This document shows positions 50,146-60,254 of a stretch of 64,000 bases of DNA, one piece after another. The notes beneath the pieces were generated by a model. The model made no database searches. It was not told the DNA's origin and saw nothing but the letters and a program-made list of their open reading frames with translations. Numbering within the stretch: the stretch's first letter is position 1; every line of letters starts with the position of its first letter. A program made the position numbers and the translations under genes. The stretch comes from Tridacna crocea. Taxonomy: Eukaryota > Mollusca > Bivalvia > Cardiida > Cardiidae. The stretch lies in contig OX031061.1 in NCBI GenBank assembly GCA_943736015.1, positions 54,132,192-54,196,191 of the forward strand. The letters are read 5' to 3'.

Positions 50146-50212
50146 TTGCCATGACATACTGGCTATGCGATTTCAAGCGATACTTTAGTAGGGGTGATAA
50201 TACCTAAAACAT

Positions 50213-50437
50213 TTAACCCTTTACCACACAATCCCAAATTTCAAAGACACTGAAAGAAATCTTTTGAAGATATTGTGGGAAAAGAAAATGCTGATCGCCA
50301 GCATTTTCTGCCTTTCTCTCAATATTTTCTACCTCTTTTAAAAGGCAGAAATCACTGTTTGGTGTATGGTTAATTTGTCGTCTGCAAATACTTTTAATTT
50401 GGTTGAGTCAAACAATTTCCATTTTCTAAACAGCTAA
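50213..50437 (-). repeat. PB-A copy
   Basis: TTAACCCTTTACCACACAATCCC left; shorter stem (GGGAAAAGAAAATGC); right end eroded to CTAA, shared with the next copy. Confidence 0.85.
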
Positions 50438-50666
50438 CACTTTACCAAATGACAAAATTTTAGATTAGTTCAAATTGAAAGCACTGGCAGATAACGAAAT
50501 AAAAATACTGTAACTCAAAAGTTGAAATTTGATTCTAGTAGGGTAGAAAACATTGTGGGAATGGAGAAAGTGCTGGTTTCCAGCATTTTCTCCTCTTCCC
50601 ACAAAGTTTTCTCAAGGTTTTTTTATACAGGGTCGTTTAGAGTCGGGATTGTGTAGTAAGGGGTTA
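50434..50666 (+). repeat. PB-A copy
   Basis: CACTTTACCAAATGACAAAA left, hairpin with GGTTTCC centre, GGGATTGTGTAGTAAGGGG-TTAA right. Confidence 0.9.
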
Positions 50667-51016
50667 AGAGAAAAGTAAATGCTGGGCATTGAAATTTTTA
50701 GTTGGATTTTAACTGATTTGTTTCTACAGAGAAATCTTTGGCATATCTCCTCTGAAAAAATAGAAGATCAAAATAAGGGAAAAGAAAACTTTCTGTATAT
50801 TTGTAGTTAACATAGATTTTCATAATTTCTCATTTCCTATTCATGAAAGCATGATTTGTTGTATATCTATGTGCTATCAAAATTTCATATTTTGCAAAAT
50901 GAAAGATGGTGGTGTTAACTTTACTTTCCTCCAAAATTTTCAGTGTTTTTCAATCTTTTCAATATTTGTACAACCCCCAAAAAAGAAAGAACTAGAGATG
51001 ACAGTTCAAATATGAC

Positions 51017-51234
51017 TTAACTCTTTACCAAATGACAAAATTTTAGACTGGTCCAGATTGGGGACGACAAAATAAAAGTGACTGAAAAATTGAAATATGC
51101 TTTGGGAAGGGAAGAAAACTTTGTGGGAGAAGGAGAAAATGCTGTTTACCAGCATTTTCTCCTTTTCCCTCAATGTTTTCAGAAGGCTTCTTTTTTGGGT
51201 CGTTAAAAGTCGGGATTGTGTGGTAAAGAGTTAA
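51017..51234 (+). repeat. PB-A copy (218 bp)
   Basis: TTAACTCTTTACCAAATGAC left with a small deletion (GATTGGGGACGAC); GGGATTGTGTGGTAAAGAG-TTAA right. Confidence 0.93.
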
Positions 51235-51387
51235 ATGATGAAATTTGTCTTTTGAATGGGTAGAATACATTGTGGGAAAAGCAGAAAATGCTGATTACAG
51301 CATTTTCTCCTTTTCCCGCAATGTTTTTTTCCAAAGCCATCCTCCCCAGGATTGTTAATACTTTGAATTATATGGTAAAGGACAATT
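51231..51387 (+). repeat. PB-A copy truncated at the left
   Basis: TTAA then ATGATGAAATTTGTC (internal sequence), hairpin, and TATATGGTAAAGGAC. Confidence 0.8.
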
Positions 51388-51499
51388 GGACTGAAGAAAT
51401 GAATTAGTCTTTCTGAGTGTTAAAAATTTATCAAAACTTATCAGTAATTTTAATTCTGTCTTTATTCTTTGAACATTAGTTTGGATTATTTTTTTTTCT

Positions 51500-51715
51500 T
51501 TAATTCTTTATCAAACGACAGAATTTTAGACTAGTCCAAATTCAAAGCACTTGCAGACGACAAAACAGATGTAGCTTAAAACTTAAAATGTGTTTTCAGC
51601 TGGGAAGAAAACATTGAGAAAAGGAGAAAATGCTGGTTACCAGTGTTTTCTCCTTTTCACACAATGTTTTCATCTAAGGGTTGTAAAAATCAGGGATTAT
51701 TTGGTAAAGGATTAA
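51500..51715 (+). repeat. PB-A copy (216 bp)
   Basis: TTAATTCTTTATCAAACGAC left; AACATTGAGAAAAGG lacks GTGG; right TTTGGTAAAGGATTAA. Confidence 0.9.
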
Positions 51716-51734
51716 ATGATGCTTTACAGAAGTG

Positions 51735-51800
51735 CACAATGTAGACCTAAGATCAGACTTTACAATCTGAGCAGTCTGATCTTGATGCACACTCTGCAAA
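51735..51800 (+). repeat. PAL-C palindromic repeat
   Basis: AAGATCAGACTTTACAATCTGAGCAGTCTGATCTTG. Confidence 0.65.
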
Positions 51801-51825
51801 AACAACTCAAGTTTGTTTAAGTGCT

Positions 51826-52056
51826 TTAACTCTTTACCCTATGAGAAAATTTTAGATTGGTCCAAACTGAAAGCATTTGCAGACAACAACAAAAAAAGGT
51901 GACTGAAAAATTAAAATTTGCTTTGGGAAGGGTGGAAAACACTGTGGGAAAAGGAGAAAATGCTGGTTACCAGCATTTTCTCCTTTCCCCACAGTGTTTT
52001 CAAAAGGCTTCTCTCTCAGGGTCATTAAAAGTTGGGATTGTGTGGTAAAGAGTTAA
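51826..52056 (+). repeat. PB-A copy, full length (231 bp)
   Basis: TTAACTCTTTACCCTATGAG left, near-perfect hairpin with mirrored CACTGTGG / CCACAGTG, TTAA right. Confidence 0.94.
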
Positions 52057-52536
52057 GGGTGAACTTGTAAAAATAAAATTGCCTTTGCCATATTAGAAGA
52101 ATACTCAACTTGATGAAAAGTGACGTAGAATGTGTTCATAAAAAGAAACCAAAGGTTTCAGTCTTGTTGAATCTAAGATACCAGTGTGTGTTCGAATGTT
52201 TACTATTTTATATCAAAAGTTACTCTTACTGCAATGTTTGTCTTTGTTTTTTTTTTCCTTGAGAAATTAAATGTTTCCCATTTAAATTCTAGATTACTGT
52301 ATTGTGTTCATCTTAAACTTACAATTCTTATATCTATGTGTTATTTTTATGATTCATGTTTGCTTGATTGTAGAATTTTAATAAATTTTTACCAAATGAT
52401 GAATAGAATTCATATGTTTTTGTTTATTTATTTCAGTTTTCTTTTTTTGGCTTTTTATTCATTTTTTTCGTGTGAAGTTAACATAATCAATAACTTTGAA
52501 AACATCCACAAATGAAAAATCACAGTGACATAAGAT
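52057..52536. other. T-rich DNA with no recognised feature
   Basis: No gene or repeat recognised. Confidence 0.45.
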
Positions 52537-52765
52537 TTAACATTTTACCAAACGACAAAATTTTAGACAGGTCCAAATCAAAAGCAATTGAAGACGATGA
52601 AATAAACATAAATCAAAAATTGAAATTTGTTTCTAGCAGGGTAGAAAACATTGTGGGAAAAGGAGAAAATGCTGGTTGCCAGCATTTACTCCTTTTCCTG
52701 CAATGTTTTCAAAAGGCTTCTATCTCAGGGTCGTATAAACCAGGGATTGTTTGGGAAAGGGTTAA
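52537..52765 (+). repeat. PB-A copy, full length (229 bp)
   Basis: TTAACATTTTACCAAACGAC left, TTGTTTGGGAAAGGG-TTAA right; stem with small mismatches. Confidence 0.93.
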
Positions 52766-52924
52766 TCATTACTGCACAACAAAGTTTAAATTTTACCAAG
52801 TTAAGAAGTATTTGCAGATAACTGATTGATAATGACTTGGTTGATTGTATGTATCTTTGTACCAAACATTGTGGGAAAAGGAGCAATTTTTCCCTTGCCC
52901 ATAGTGAGTTTTTAAAACCTTTTT
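52766..52924 (+). repeat. Decayed PB-A copy
   Basis: CATTACTGCACAACAAAG left, CATTGTGGGAAAAGGAGCAATTTTTCCC stem remnant. Confidence 0.55.
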
Positions 52925-53100
52925 GATATGCCCAAAGTGTCGTTCTACATTACGTCCCTGGTCGTCTGTCTGTCCCTTGGTAATTTCCTTGTTGCGCAAC
53001 TGCTCCTACAGTTCAAACTTACCACAATGCATCTCAATGATGTGTAGTTGTGCATGCGACTTTTAGAATTTGGATATCTGCAGGCGTTCTAGATTTTAAC
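52925..53100 (+). repeat. REP-D, diverged
   Basis: GTCGTCTGTCTGTCCC, GCTCCTACAGTTCAAACTTAC, GTTGTGCATGCGACTTTTAG match the REP-D order. Confidence 0.55.
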
Positions 53101-53184
53101 CCATTTCACTGACAAGCCCCTTTTAGCATATATGCGCCCCTCTGCAAAACTCTAGTTGCCAAGGTTGTTAGTTTAGTTTAAACA

Positions 53185-53385
53185 TATTTATTCTATATCG
53201 ATTGAGAATCAAGTTCTTACAACTTATACTAATCTCTCTTGATTCTGCTTTCTGGGAACTATACCAGTATTCACACCAAATGTGTGGGCTAGTGAAAAAA
53301 CCCAAAGTTGACTCCCGCTCCGGGGCATCAAAACTCAGGACCTTTAGGTTATGAGGCCTACGCTCTACCTCACGACCACGGACAC
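53185..53385 (-). repeat. tRNA-derived SINE, type 3
   Basis: Inverted relative of 35965-36175: on the minus strand CGTGAGGTAGAGCGTAGGCC, GAGTTTTGATGCC, GAATACTGGTATAGTTCCC. Confidence 0.72.
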
Positions 53386-53436
53386 CACAGGTGTTAAAAG
53401 GTAGTTATTAAAACAAGGAAGTGTTTGTTTAACTCT

Positions 53437-53668
53437 TTAACTCTTTCCCAAACAAGCCCTGGTTTTTACATGTCTGCAGTAACTATGAGACTTAAGAAAA
53501 CACTGTGGGAAAAGGAGAAATTGCACATAACAAGCAATTTCTCCTTTTCCCACAGTGTTTTCAAGCCTATCGGAAAACTTTCTGCCATTCTCATCAAATT
53601 CAAAATTGTCATCTGCAAACACTTTGAGTTTGGCACAGTCTAAAATTTGTCATTTTGGGAAGGGTTAA
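53437..53668 (-). repeat. PB-A variant with altered inner stem
   Basis: CCCAAACAAGCCCTGG left; hairpin GGAGAAATTGC..GCAATTTCTCC (ATTGC as in PB-B) with mirrored CACTGTGG / CCACAGTG; TTAA both ends. Confidence 0.9.
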
Positions 53669-53889
53669 CCCTTTACCAAATGACAAAATCCTAGACTGGT
53701 CTAAATTGAAAGCACTTGCAGATGACAAAGTAAAAGTATCTCAAAACATGAAATTTGTTCCCAGCGGGTATAAAACATTGTGGGAAAAGGAGAAAATGCT
53801 GGTTACCATTTTCACCTTTTCCCACTATCTTTTCAAAAGGCTTCTTTCACAGGGGTGTTAAAAGTCAGGATTGTGTGGTAAAGGGTTAA
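53665..53889 (+). repeat. PB-A copy with shortened right arm
   Basis: CCCTTTACCAAATGAC left; GCTGGTTACCATTTTCACC lacks AGC; right TTAA. Shares TTAA 53665-53668 with the copy to the left. Confidence 0.92.
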
Positions 53890-53939
53890 TCATGTTTAGT
53901 GATGGCTCTAATTTGAGCCCTGCTCTGTGAAACGGAGGC

Positions 53940-54159
53940 TTAACTCTTTACCAAACAAGAAAATTTTGGACGGGTCCAAATTGAAAGACCACAAAATAAA
54001 TGTGACTGAAAAATTGAAATTTGGTTATGGAAGGGTAGAAAACATTGTGGGAAAAGGAGAAAATGCTGGTTACCAGCATTTTCTCCTTTTCCCACAATGT
54101 TTTCAAAAGGCTTCTATCTCAGGGTAGTATAAACCAGAGATTGTTTGGGAAAGGGTTAA
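53940..54159 (+). repeat. PB-A copy (220 bp)
   Basis: CTCTTTACCAAACAAGAAAA left with a short internal deletion; perfect hairpin; TTGTTTGGGAAAGGG-TTAA right. Confidence 0.93.
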
Positions 54160-54175
54160 CACATGTGCAAAAAGT

Positions 54176-54226
54176 ATCGACATTATATCAGCCTGCACAT
54201 TCTGTGCAGACTGACATGGGCCAAAA
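54176..54226. repeat. Short palindrome
   Basis: CAGCCTGCACATTCTGTGCAGACTG; a related sequence is at 61078-61125. Confidence 0.5.
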
Positions 54227-54399
54227 CTTTTCGCTATCTTCAATTTTTTATTTTGCATTTCAAATGGACCATTCTACCTTGTGATTCAGTCGATTGTTTG
54301 ACGAAATGGATTTCATTGGTCTGTGATGAAGTGATGACTGGCTTGGTATAATACGTCGCAGCGATGGCATTAAATAGCCTCCTTTTGCCAGAGTAAACC

Positions 54400-54792
54400 T
54401 AAAATTCAAATGTGGCTCAAATGATGGAATTTGACTTTGATAGGAATGAAAACATTGTGGGAAAAGGAGAAAATTGCTGGTTACCAGCATTTTTCTCCTT
54501 TTCCCACAATGTTTTAAACCCTTTACCCCATAAGGCATTTCTATGGTATCTCTTATTGACCCTAAATAACAGCAAGGATGAAGCCATTTCTTATGTGTAT
54601 ATGACACTTTTTGATAGCATAGAAAACATTGTGACAAAAAGTGAAATTGCTCATCACGAGCAATTTCACCTTTTGCCACAATGTTTTCCAAAGGTTTCTA
54701 CAAGCAATGTGTAGAAATGAGTATCTATGGAGTAAAGGGTTAAAAGGCCTCTTGCCTGAGTTGCTAAAATTCAGGATTGTAATTGTCACAAA
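54400..54792 (+). repeat. PB-A copy interrupted by a PB-B copy
   Basis: Left part to CCCACAATGTTTTAA at 54517; right arm resumes at 54744 as AAGGCCTCTTGCCTGAG..CAGGATTGTAATTGTC. Left TIR eroded. Confidence 0.85.
54515..54743 (+). repeat. PB-B copy nested in PB-A (229 bp)
   Basis: CCCTTTACCCCATAAGGC left, hairpin around GCTCATCACGAGC, GGAGTAAAGGG-TTAA right. Confidence 0.94.
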
Positions 54793-54982
54793 GGTATATT
54801 ACAGCCCTCAGAAAGAGATCCTTTAAAAACATTGTGAGAAAAACAGAAAATACTGTATCTTTTTCCCAATTTTTTTCTTTCTTTCCCAAAGCAAGTTTCT
54901 TTTTTGAATCGTATTCATTTCACATCTGTTCATCATGCTTTCAATTGAGACCAGTCTAAAACTTTTTATTTGGTAAAAAGTT
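54793..54982 (-). repeat. Decayed PB-A copy
   Basis: CAGCCCTCAGAAAGAGATCC, AAAACATTGTGAGAAAAACAG, CAATTGAGACCAGTCTAAAA, TTATTTGGTAAAAAG. Confidence 0.6.
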
Positions 54983-55100
54983 CATGAATAAGACATGAAT
55001 AAATTTGGGAAATCATTGTGACAAAAGGAGAAGCTGCTTGTGACACTGCTTTTCAAAAAGGCATCAGCTGCATCAGAATGTTCATTGTGTGAGGAAAACC

Positions 55101-55264
55101 AGGGCCCGTATTCACCAAGCATTTTTGAGAATATTCTATATTTGTAAGTAACACAACTTCTGATTGGCTAAACCGAATGGTTTAGCCAAACAGAAGTTGT
55201 GTTACTTACAAATGTAGAAAACTCTGAAAGATAAGACAAAGAATGGTTGGTGAATACAGGCCCA
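55101..55264. repeat. Foldback element with GGGCCCGTATTCACC ends
   Basis: Near-perfect inverted arms: GGGCCCGTATTCACCA / TGGTGAATACAGGCCC outside and ATTTGTAAGTAACACAACTT with exact partner inside; centre near 55178. Confidence 0.88.
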
Positions 55265-55348
55265 GGGTTACTGCAGGTCACTGAAGAGTTGTGTTTTGAT
55301 TGATTACTCAACCCCTTTCCAGACAACAAAGTTTTAGACTGGCCCAGA

Positions 55349-55810
55349 TTAACTCTTTATCACACAATCCCGACTTTTAATACCCCTGGGAAAGAAGCAT
55401 TTGAAAGCATTGTGGGAAAAGGAGAAAATGTTGGTAACCAGCATTTTCTCCTTTTCCCACAATGTTTTCTCCCCTGTCAAAGTGTCAAAGAACAATTACA
55501 CCATTTGAGCCACACTTACCGCTTTACCACACAGTCCCGACTTTTGACGACCCTGAGAAAGATAGCTTTTGAATACATTGTGGGAAAAGGAGAGAAAACA
55601 TTGGTAGCCAGCATTTTCTCCTTTTCTCACAAAGTTTTCTACCCTTCTCAGACCAAATTTCGATTTTTCGTCACATTTATTTTGTTGTCTGCAAATGCTT
55701 TCAATTTGGGCAAGTCCAACCATTTGTTTTTTGGTAAAGAGTTAAACTGTTGTCTGCAAATGCTTTCAATTTGGACAAGGCTAAAATTTTGTCATCTGGT
55801 AAAGAGTTAA
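55349..55810 (-). repeat. PB-A copy inserted in the old one, itself split
   Basis: 55349 to about 55515 (CTCTTTATCACACAATCCC..GAGCCACACTTA) resumes at 55746 (ACTGTTGTCTGCAAATGC..GGTAAAGAGTTAA). Confidence 0.85.
55512..55745 (-). repeat. Innermost PB-A copy of the nest
   Basis: CGCTTTACCACACAGTCCCG left, hairpin with AGAGAAAACATTGG, TTTTTTGGTAAAGAGTTAA right. Confidence 0.88.
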
Positions 55811-55958
55811 AGAATTTGCGGATAGCATTAAAAGCATTATGGTAGCATTATGGGAACTGCTAATGAAATGTCAAAGCATTCTATAAATATGCAAAAATAC
55901 TAGCTGCCAGCATTTTCTCATTTTCCCTGAATGTTTTTAAGAATAGTTAACTTCAGGA

Positions 55959-56172
55959 TTAAGCCTTTACCAAACAACTCCTGGTTTTTAAAACACTGAG
56001 ACAGAAGCTTTTTGAAAACATCACTGAAAAAGGAGAAAATTCTGATAACATTTCCTGCAATGTTTTCTACTCTGTGAAACAAATGTTATTTTTTGAGTTA
56101 CGTTTCATTTGTTGTCTCCAAGTGCTTTCAATTTGGACCAATTTATAATTTTGTCGTTTTGTAAAGAGTTAA
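55959..56172 (-). repeat. PB-A copy, first of the pair inserted in the old element
   Basis: GCCTTTACCAAACAACTCC left; stem eroded; GTCGTTTTGTAAAGAGTTAA right. Confidence 0.82.
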
Positions 56173-56398
56173 TCCTTTACCACACAAATCCGACTTTTGA
56201 CACCCCTGGAAAAGAAGCCTTTTGAAAACAATGTGGGAAAAGAAAAAAATGCTGGTAACTAGCATTTTCTTCATTTCCCACAATGTTTTCTACTTTATCA
56301 AAGAAAAGTTACACCATTTGAACCACACTGAAATTGTCATCTGCAAATGCTTTCAATATGGACCAATCTAAAATTTTGTCATTTGGTAAAAGAGTTAA
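56169..56398 (-). repeat. PB-A copy, second of the pair (230 bp)
   Basis: TCCTTTACCACACAAATCC left; hairpin around GGTAACTAGC; TCATTTGGTAAAAGAG-TTAA right. Confidence 0.92.
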
Positions 56399-56599
56399 AA
56401 CTACAGATTGTATGGTAAAGGGTCAGTTCTTGCATGCAGTGATGAATTAGTCATTCCCATTAAAAATCATGTAGCCTTTGTCTTAATGTCCCACAACATG
56501 CATTTTACATGTGTCAAGTTAAGTTACAAAAGGAGAGAGGGAAAAAAAATTGCTTGTGAAATGCAAAGAAGCAGTTTATTGGCTTTTCTGCTTTAACTT

Positions 56600-56750
56600 T
56601 TAGGCCTCTTAGTGCAACTCACTGACCTTGTGCGGACAGTGTGGATCAAGGATCAGACTGCACAGATTGTGCAGTCTGATCTTTGATCTACACTGTCCGA
56701 TAAAGAGATAAATTTTCCTGCTAAAATACCTTTGCAATAGCAAAATTTGG
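56600..56750 (+). repeat. PAL-C palindromic repeat, good copy
   Basis: GGACAGTGTGGATCAAGGATC..AGACTGCACAGATTGTGCAGTCTGATC..GATCTACACTGTCC; nested stem of about 30 bp. Confidence 0.85.
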
Positions 56751-57218
56751 GGGTTTACCATTGACTTTCATTTCATTTATTTAGCAAGATAAAAGTAAAA
56801 GGTTTTTTTTTTACAACACTGAAGCAGACAGATTTCTCTGGAATTTGACCATTTGCTTATTAAAAGCATTAAATTTCCTTTTCCTGGAAGTACATGGAAT
56901 ATACAATTATTCCTTTCATCATTGTTTGTTGAAAGTCTCAAATGCCATTTGGAATATTACATATTGTATTTCATTTTACTGCAGGGGTATTCTCTTACAG
57001 AATCCAGTCATGCTCTGTGTGTACTAGACAATGCTTTGCCCAAGGGCACTCCAATCATTGTCAAGGCTGACTGGAATTGTACTAAAGTGGTTTTCCTGCA
57101 AACAATTCCCCTTCATTGACAAGCTTTTTTTTTTCTTGAATATAAGCCTTACTGTACAAGTGTGGTGATGAGAAGAAGACAAAAAGTCTGCATGAATAGA
57201 TGACGGGTTCCTGTCAGT
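56751..57218. other. No recognised feature
   Basis: Unassigned DNA; no exon or repeat recognised. Confidence 0.45.
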
Positions 57219-57300
57219 CATTTGATTGGCTGGGCTGTAATATCAATTTGATTGGCTGGATTGTAATGTAGAATTCTATTGGCTGATTTGTAATGTTATT
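57219..57300. repeat. Three CCAAT-containing tandem units
   Basis: ATTGGCT at 57225, 57251 and 57278, in units of 26-27 bp: TTTGATTGGCTGGGCTGTAA and relatives. Confidence 0.75.
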
Positions 57301-57776
57301 CAGAGACAAAGGTTAAACATGCATCAAGGAACAAAGAATAAATTACATACCGTTCACATCCTCCATAAATATGCCTGATCGTTCTTTCTTTTTGATGACC
57401 ATGGCATTTGTATTTGCTTTCTTTGCAATGCAAAGAAAATGAATTTGATCACACACATTTACACAGATAACTTTCTGCTCGACAGCATGACGTCACATGA
57501 GGCGGCACCATGTATTATTTAGCATAGAAAAATTTCCTAGTTAGCAGTGCATCAATTTAGCCAACCTATTTAGTTTTGAAAGGCCCGCCAAAAAACAAAA
57601 AGAAAAAAACAAAATCATGTATATGATATTATCAACACACTTTGGTTGCGGATTTTTCTTATACATACTTGCGTATCATGAGTAATGGGCGCTACACCCT
57701 TGAAAAATCCTTTCCAAATCATAAAAGATGAAATTTTGCCCCTCTTTCTCAACACTTTTCCTTTTTCCCAAAGGTA
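57301..57776. other. No recognised feature
   Basis: Unassigned DNA between the CCAAT repeat and REP-D. Confidence 0.45.
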
Positions 57777-58016
57777 TTTATACCCCCCACAATGAAGTGG
57801 AGTGTGGTGTACTGGAATCACCATGGCTGTCCGTCGGTCTGTCTGTCTGTCTGTCTGTCTGTCATTCTGTCTGTAGACACAATTTTGTGTGGAGATTTTT
57901 TCCAACAGTTTTTCAAATACTGCACTGAAATTCACACATAATGTTTGTGTACATGTGAAATTGTGCATGTGCAATTTTCACGACCTTCCTGCCATGGGTT
58001 TCTGAATTATCTCCCC
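57777..58016 (+). repeat. REP-D dispersed repeat with (GTCT)n
   Basis: TACCCCCCACAATGAAGTGG, a GTCT microsatellite at 57835-57872, TTTTCCAACAGTTTTTC, GTGCATGTGCAATTTTCACG; ends at a PB-A TTAA. Confidence 0.8.
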
Positions 58017-58245
58017 TTAACTCATTACCAAATAACAATATTTTAGGCTTGTCCAAATGGAAAGCATTTGCAGACAATGCAATAAAAGTGACTGAAAATT
58101 TGAAATTTGTTTTGTGAAGGTTAGAAAACATTGTGGGAAAAGGAGAAAATGCTGGTCACCAGCATTTTCTCCTTTTCCCACAATGTTTTCTAAAGGCTTC
58201 TTTCTCAGGGTCGTCAAAAGTAGGGATTGTGTGGTAATGGGTTAA
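58017..58245 (+). repeat. PB-A copy, full length (229 bp)
   Basis: TTAA both ends; hairpin perfect with GGTCACC centre. Confidence 0.95.
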
Positions 58246-58654
58246 GCTTGTAAGGTTTCCTGCATTGTTGTTGTCCAGAGCATTACTCATAGAGTTTTGC
58301 ATTGAAAAAATTTGTGTGCAGTCTAGGGGGCCACATTTTCCGTCTGACAATCATGAAACTTTGTCAGAATGTCAGGATTGTATTTCTGACAAGTTGGAAA
58401 TTGGGTTACTCTGGGTCAAAAAGTAGGTCACTAATGCTTATGTGTTTTGAGGACCTTTTCACACTTATCAGCACAAGATGACTTTACTCAGGTGAGCACT
58501 TTAAGACCAATGACCCTCTTGCTTAACAAAATTAAAATGTCTAAGTTTTTAACAAAGTAGATTTGAGAAGTTCCAACATAGCCAATATTACAAAACTCTT
58601 TTATCACCTATAGAATGTTGTTGAGAAAATGATAAATGTTTGCACTATTAACCC

Positions 58655-58795
58655 ATAAAGCGCTGGAACCAAATTAACTTGTTTTTGTGGACAGTGTAGA
58701 TCAAGATCAGACTGCACAGAACATGCAGTCTGATCTTGGATCTACACTGTCCACTAATTTGTTTCATATTCTGGCCAAAAAAAATCTTGGTACAG
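58655..58795 (+). repeat. PAL-C palindromic repeat, good copy
   Basis: GGACAGTGTAGATCAAGATC..AGACTGCACAGAACATGCAGTC..GGATCTACACTGTCC, followed by CATATTCTGGCC as in other copies. Confidence 0.85.
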
Positions 58796-58841
58796 TAGAA
58801 GTTTTTCCTATTTTAAAATGTCTCTTGTATTAATTCAGCAC

Positions 58842-59070
58842 TTGAACTCTACCAAACGACAAATTTTATAGACTGGTTCAAATTGAAAGCATTTGCAGAC
58901 GACAAAATAAATGTGGCTGAAGAATCGAAATTTGATTTGGAAAGGGTAGAAAACATTGTGGGAAAAGGAGAAAATGCTGGTTAACAGCATTTTCTCCTTT
59001 TCCCACAATGTTTTCAAAAGGCTTCTACTCCAGGATCGTCAAAAATCGTTATTGTGCAGTAAAGGGTTAA
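58842..59070 (+). repeat. PB-A copy, full length (229 bp)
   Basis: TTGA left, TTAA right; hairpin centre GCTGGTTAACAGC. Confidence 0.93.
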
Positions 59071-59333
59071 GGGTTAACCATTTAGTTCCCTATGTTTTCT
59101 TCGGTTACCTATGTTTTCTCCTCTTTTTACAGGATTGTAAAACAAGCTATATTTTTGGTAAAGATTTTAACTTTATTTTGTAAAGGTACAACAGTGGCAT
59201 TTCACTCTTCACAACACATGTATGTCTAAAGTCTTCTCTTCTTTGATTATCATCTCAGAATATCCTGCCTGTCATCATTCTCTCCCTGAAACTAAAGTCA
59301 GCGAAAGTCAAAAGAGAATATGTGCATGTTTAT

Positions 59334-59793
59334 TTAACCCTTCACCAAACAATCCGTAGTTTTTTATGACCATAAGATGGAAGCCTTTTGAAAGCATTGT
59401 TTGTCAAGGACAAAATCATTTGACCCTTTACCACACAATCCAAAGTTTTAACGACCCAGAAGATGAAAGCCTTTTGAAAACATTATGGGAAAAGGAGAAA
59501 AGGCTGGTTACCAGCATTTTCTGCTTTTCCCACAATGTTTTCTACCCTAAGACAATTCTTTCCATTTGAGCCAGATTAAAATTGTTGTCTGCCACTGCTT
59601 TCAATTTGGACCAGTCTTATATTTTGTCGTTTAGTAAAGGGTTAATGCTGGTAACCAGCATTTTCTCCTTTTCCCACAATGTTTTCTACCTTGCTGGAAA
59701 AAAATTTTGATTTTTGAGTTATGTTTATTTTGTCATCTGCAAGTGCTTTAGATTTCAACCAGGCTTAATTTTTGTTGTTTGGGAAAGGGTTAA
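59334..59793 (-). repeat. PB-A copy split in its hairpin by another PB-A
   Basis: CCCTTCACCAAACAATCC left to AAGGACAAAATCA at 59418; resumes at 59646 as TGCTGGTAACCAGCATTTTC; right TTGTTTGGGAAAGGG-TTAA. Confidence 0.88.
59420..59645 (-). repeat. PB-A copy nested in PB-A (226 bp)
   Basis: TTGACCCTTTACCACACAATCC left, good hairpin, GTCGTTTAGTAAAGGG-TTAA right. Confidence 0.92.
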
Positions 59794-59796
59794 AGC

Positions 59797-59973
59797 TTAA
59801 CTCTTTATCAAATGAATACATTTTAGGATTGCCCAAATCCAAAGCATTTGCAGACGACAAAATGAAAGTGACTGAAAATTTGAAATTTGCTTTGTGAAGG
59901 GTAGAAAACATTGTTTTCTAAAGGCTTCTTTCTCAGGGTCATCAAAAGTCGGGATTGTGGGGTAATGGGTTAA
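59797..59973 (+). repeat. PB-A copy that has lost its hairpin (177 bp)
   Basis: GTAGAAAACATTG joins TTTTCTAAAGGC: the palindrome is removed and both outer arms are intact; TTAA both ends. Confidence 0.93.
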
Positions 59974-60081
59974 GACTAGTCTCTTACCCGTTGTCACTTA
60001 TGCCCAAAGTTTGACACCCCTGTCTGCTTTCTTGTACCATACCATTTTTTAGAACATTCTTAGTATGCAACTTTCTTTCCT

Positions 60082-60222
60082 CGTGGCCAACTACTTTTCT
60101 CACATGCATAAGAGGTGAGAGGAAAAAAATTCAATGCAAAGAAAATTAGTTTCAACCAGGTATTGAACTCGTAACCACCAGGTCAGATATGCTAATCAGT
60201 GAGCTACCTGTGCCAGCTCTGG
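60082..60222 (-). repeat. SINE fragment, type 1
   Basis: GTGGCCAACTACTTTTCTCAC and, on the minus strand, GGTAGCTCACTGATTAGC..GGTGGTTACGAGTTC; relative of 4403-4675. Confidence 0.65.
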
Positions 60223-60254
60223 TTTTTCTTCTACTGGTATTTTGTACAAACCTT

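Larger units (their letters stand above)
55308..56426 (+). repeat. Oldest PB-A copy of a five-element nest
   Basis: Segments 55308-55352, 55811-55962 and 56399-56426 join in family order (GACTGGCCCAGATTAA / AGAATTTGCGGATAGC; CTTCAGGATTAA / AACTACAGATTGTATGG) to about 225 bp, the length of one copy. Confidence 0.85.

Noticed and set aside
8941-53385. tRNA genes suggested by A-box and B-box motifs
   Set aside because: The cloverleaf pairing and anticodon loops are not kept and the sequences continue into shared SINE tails, so they are retroposon heads.
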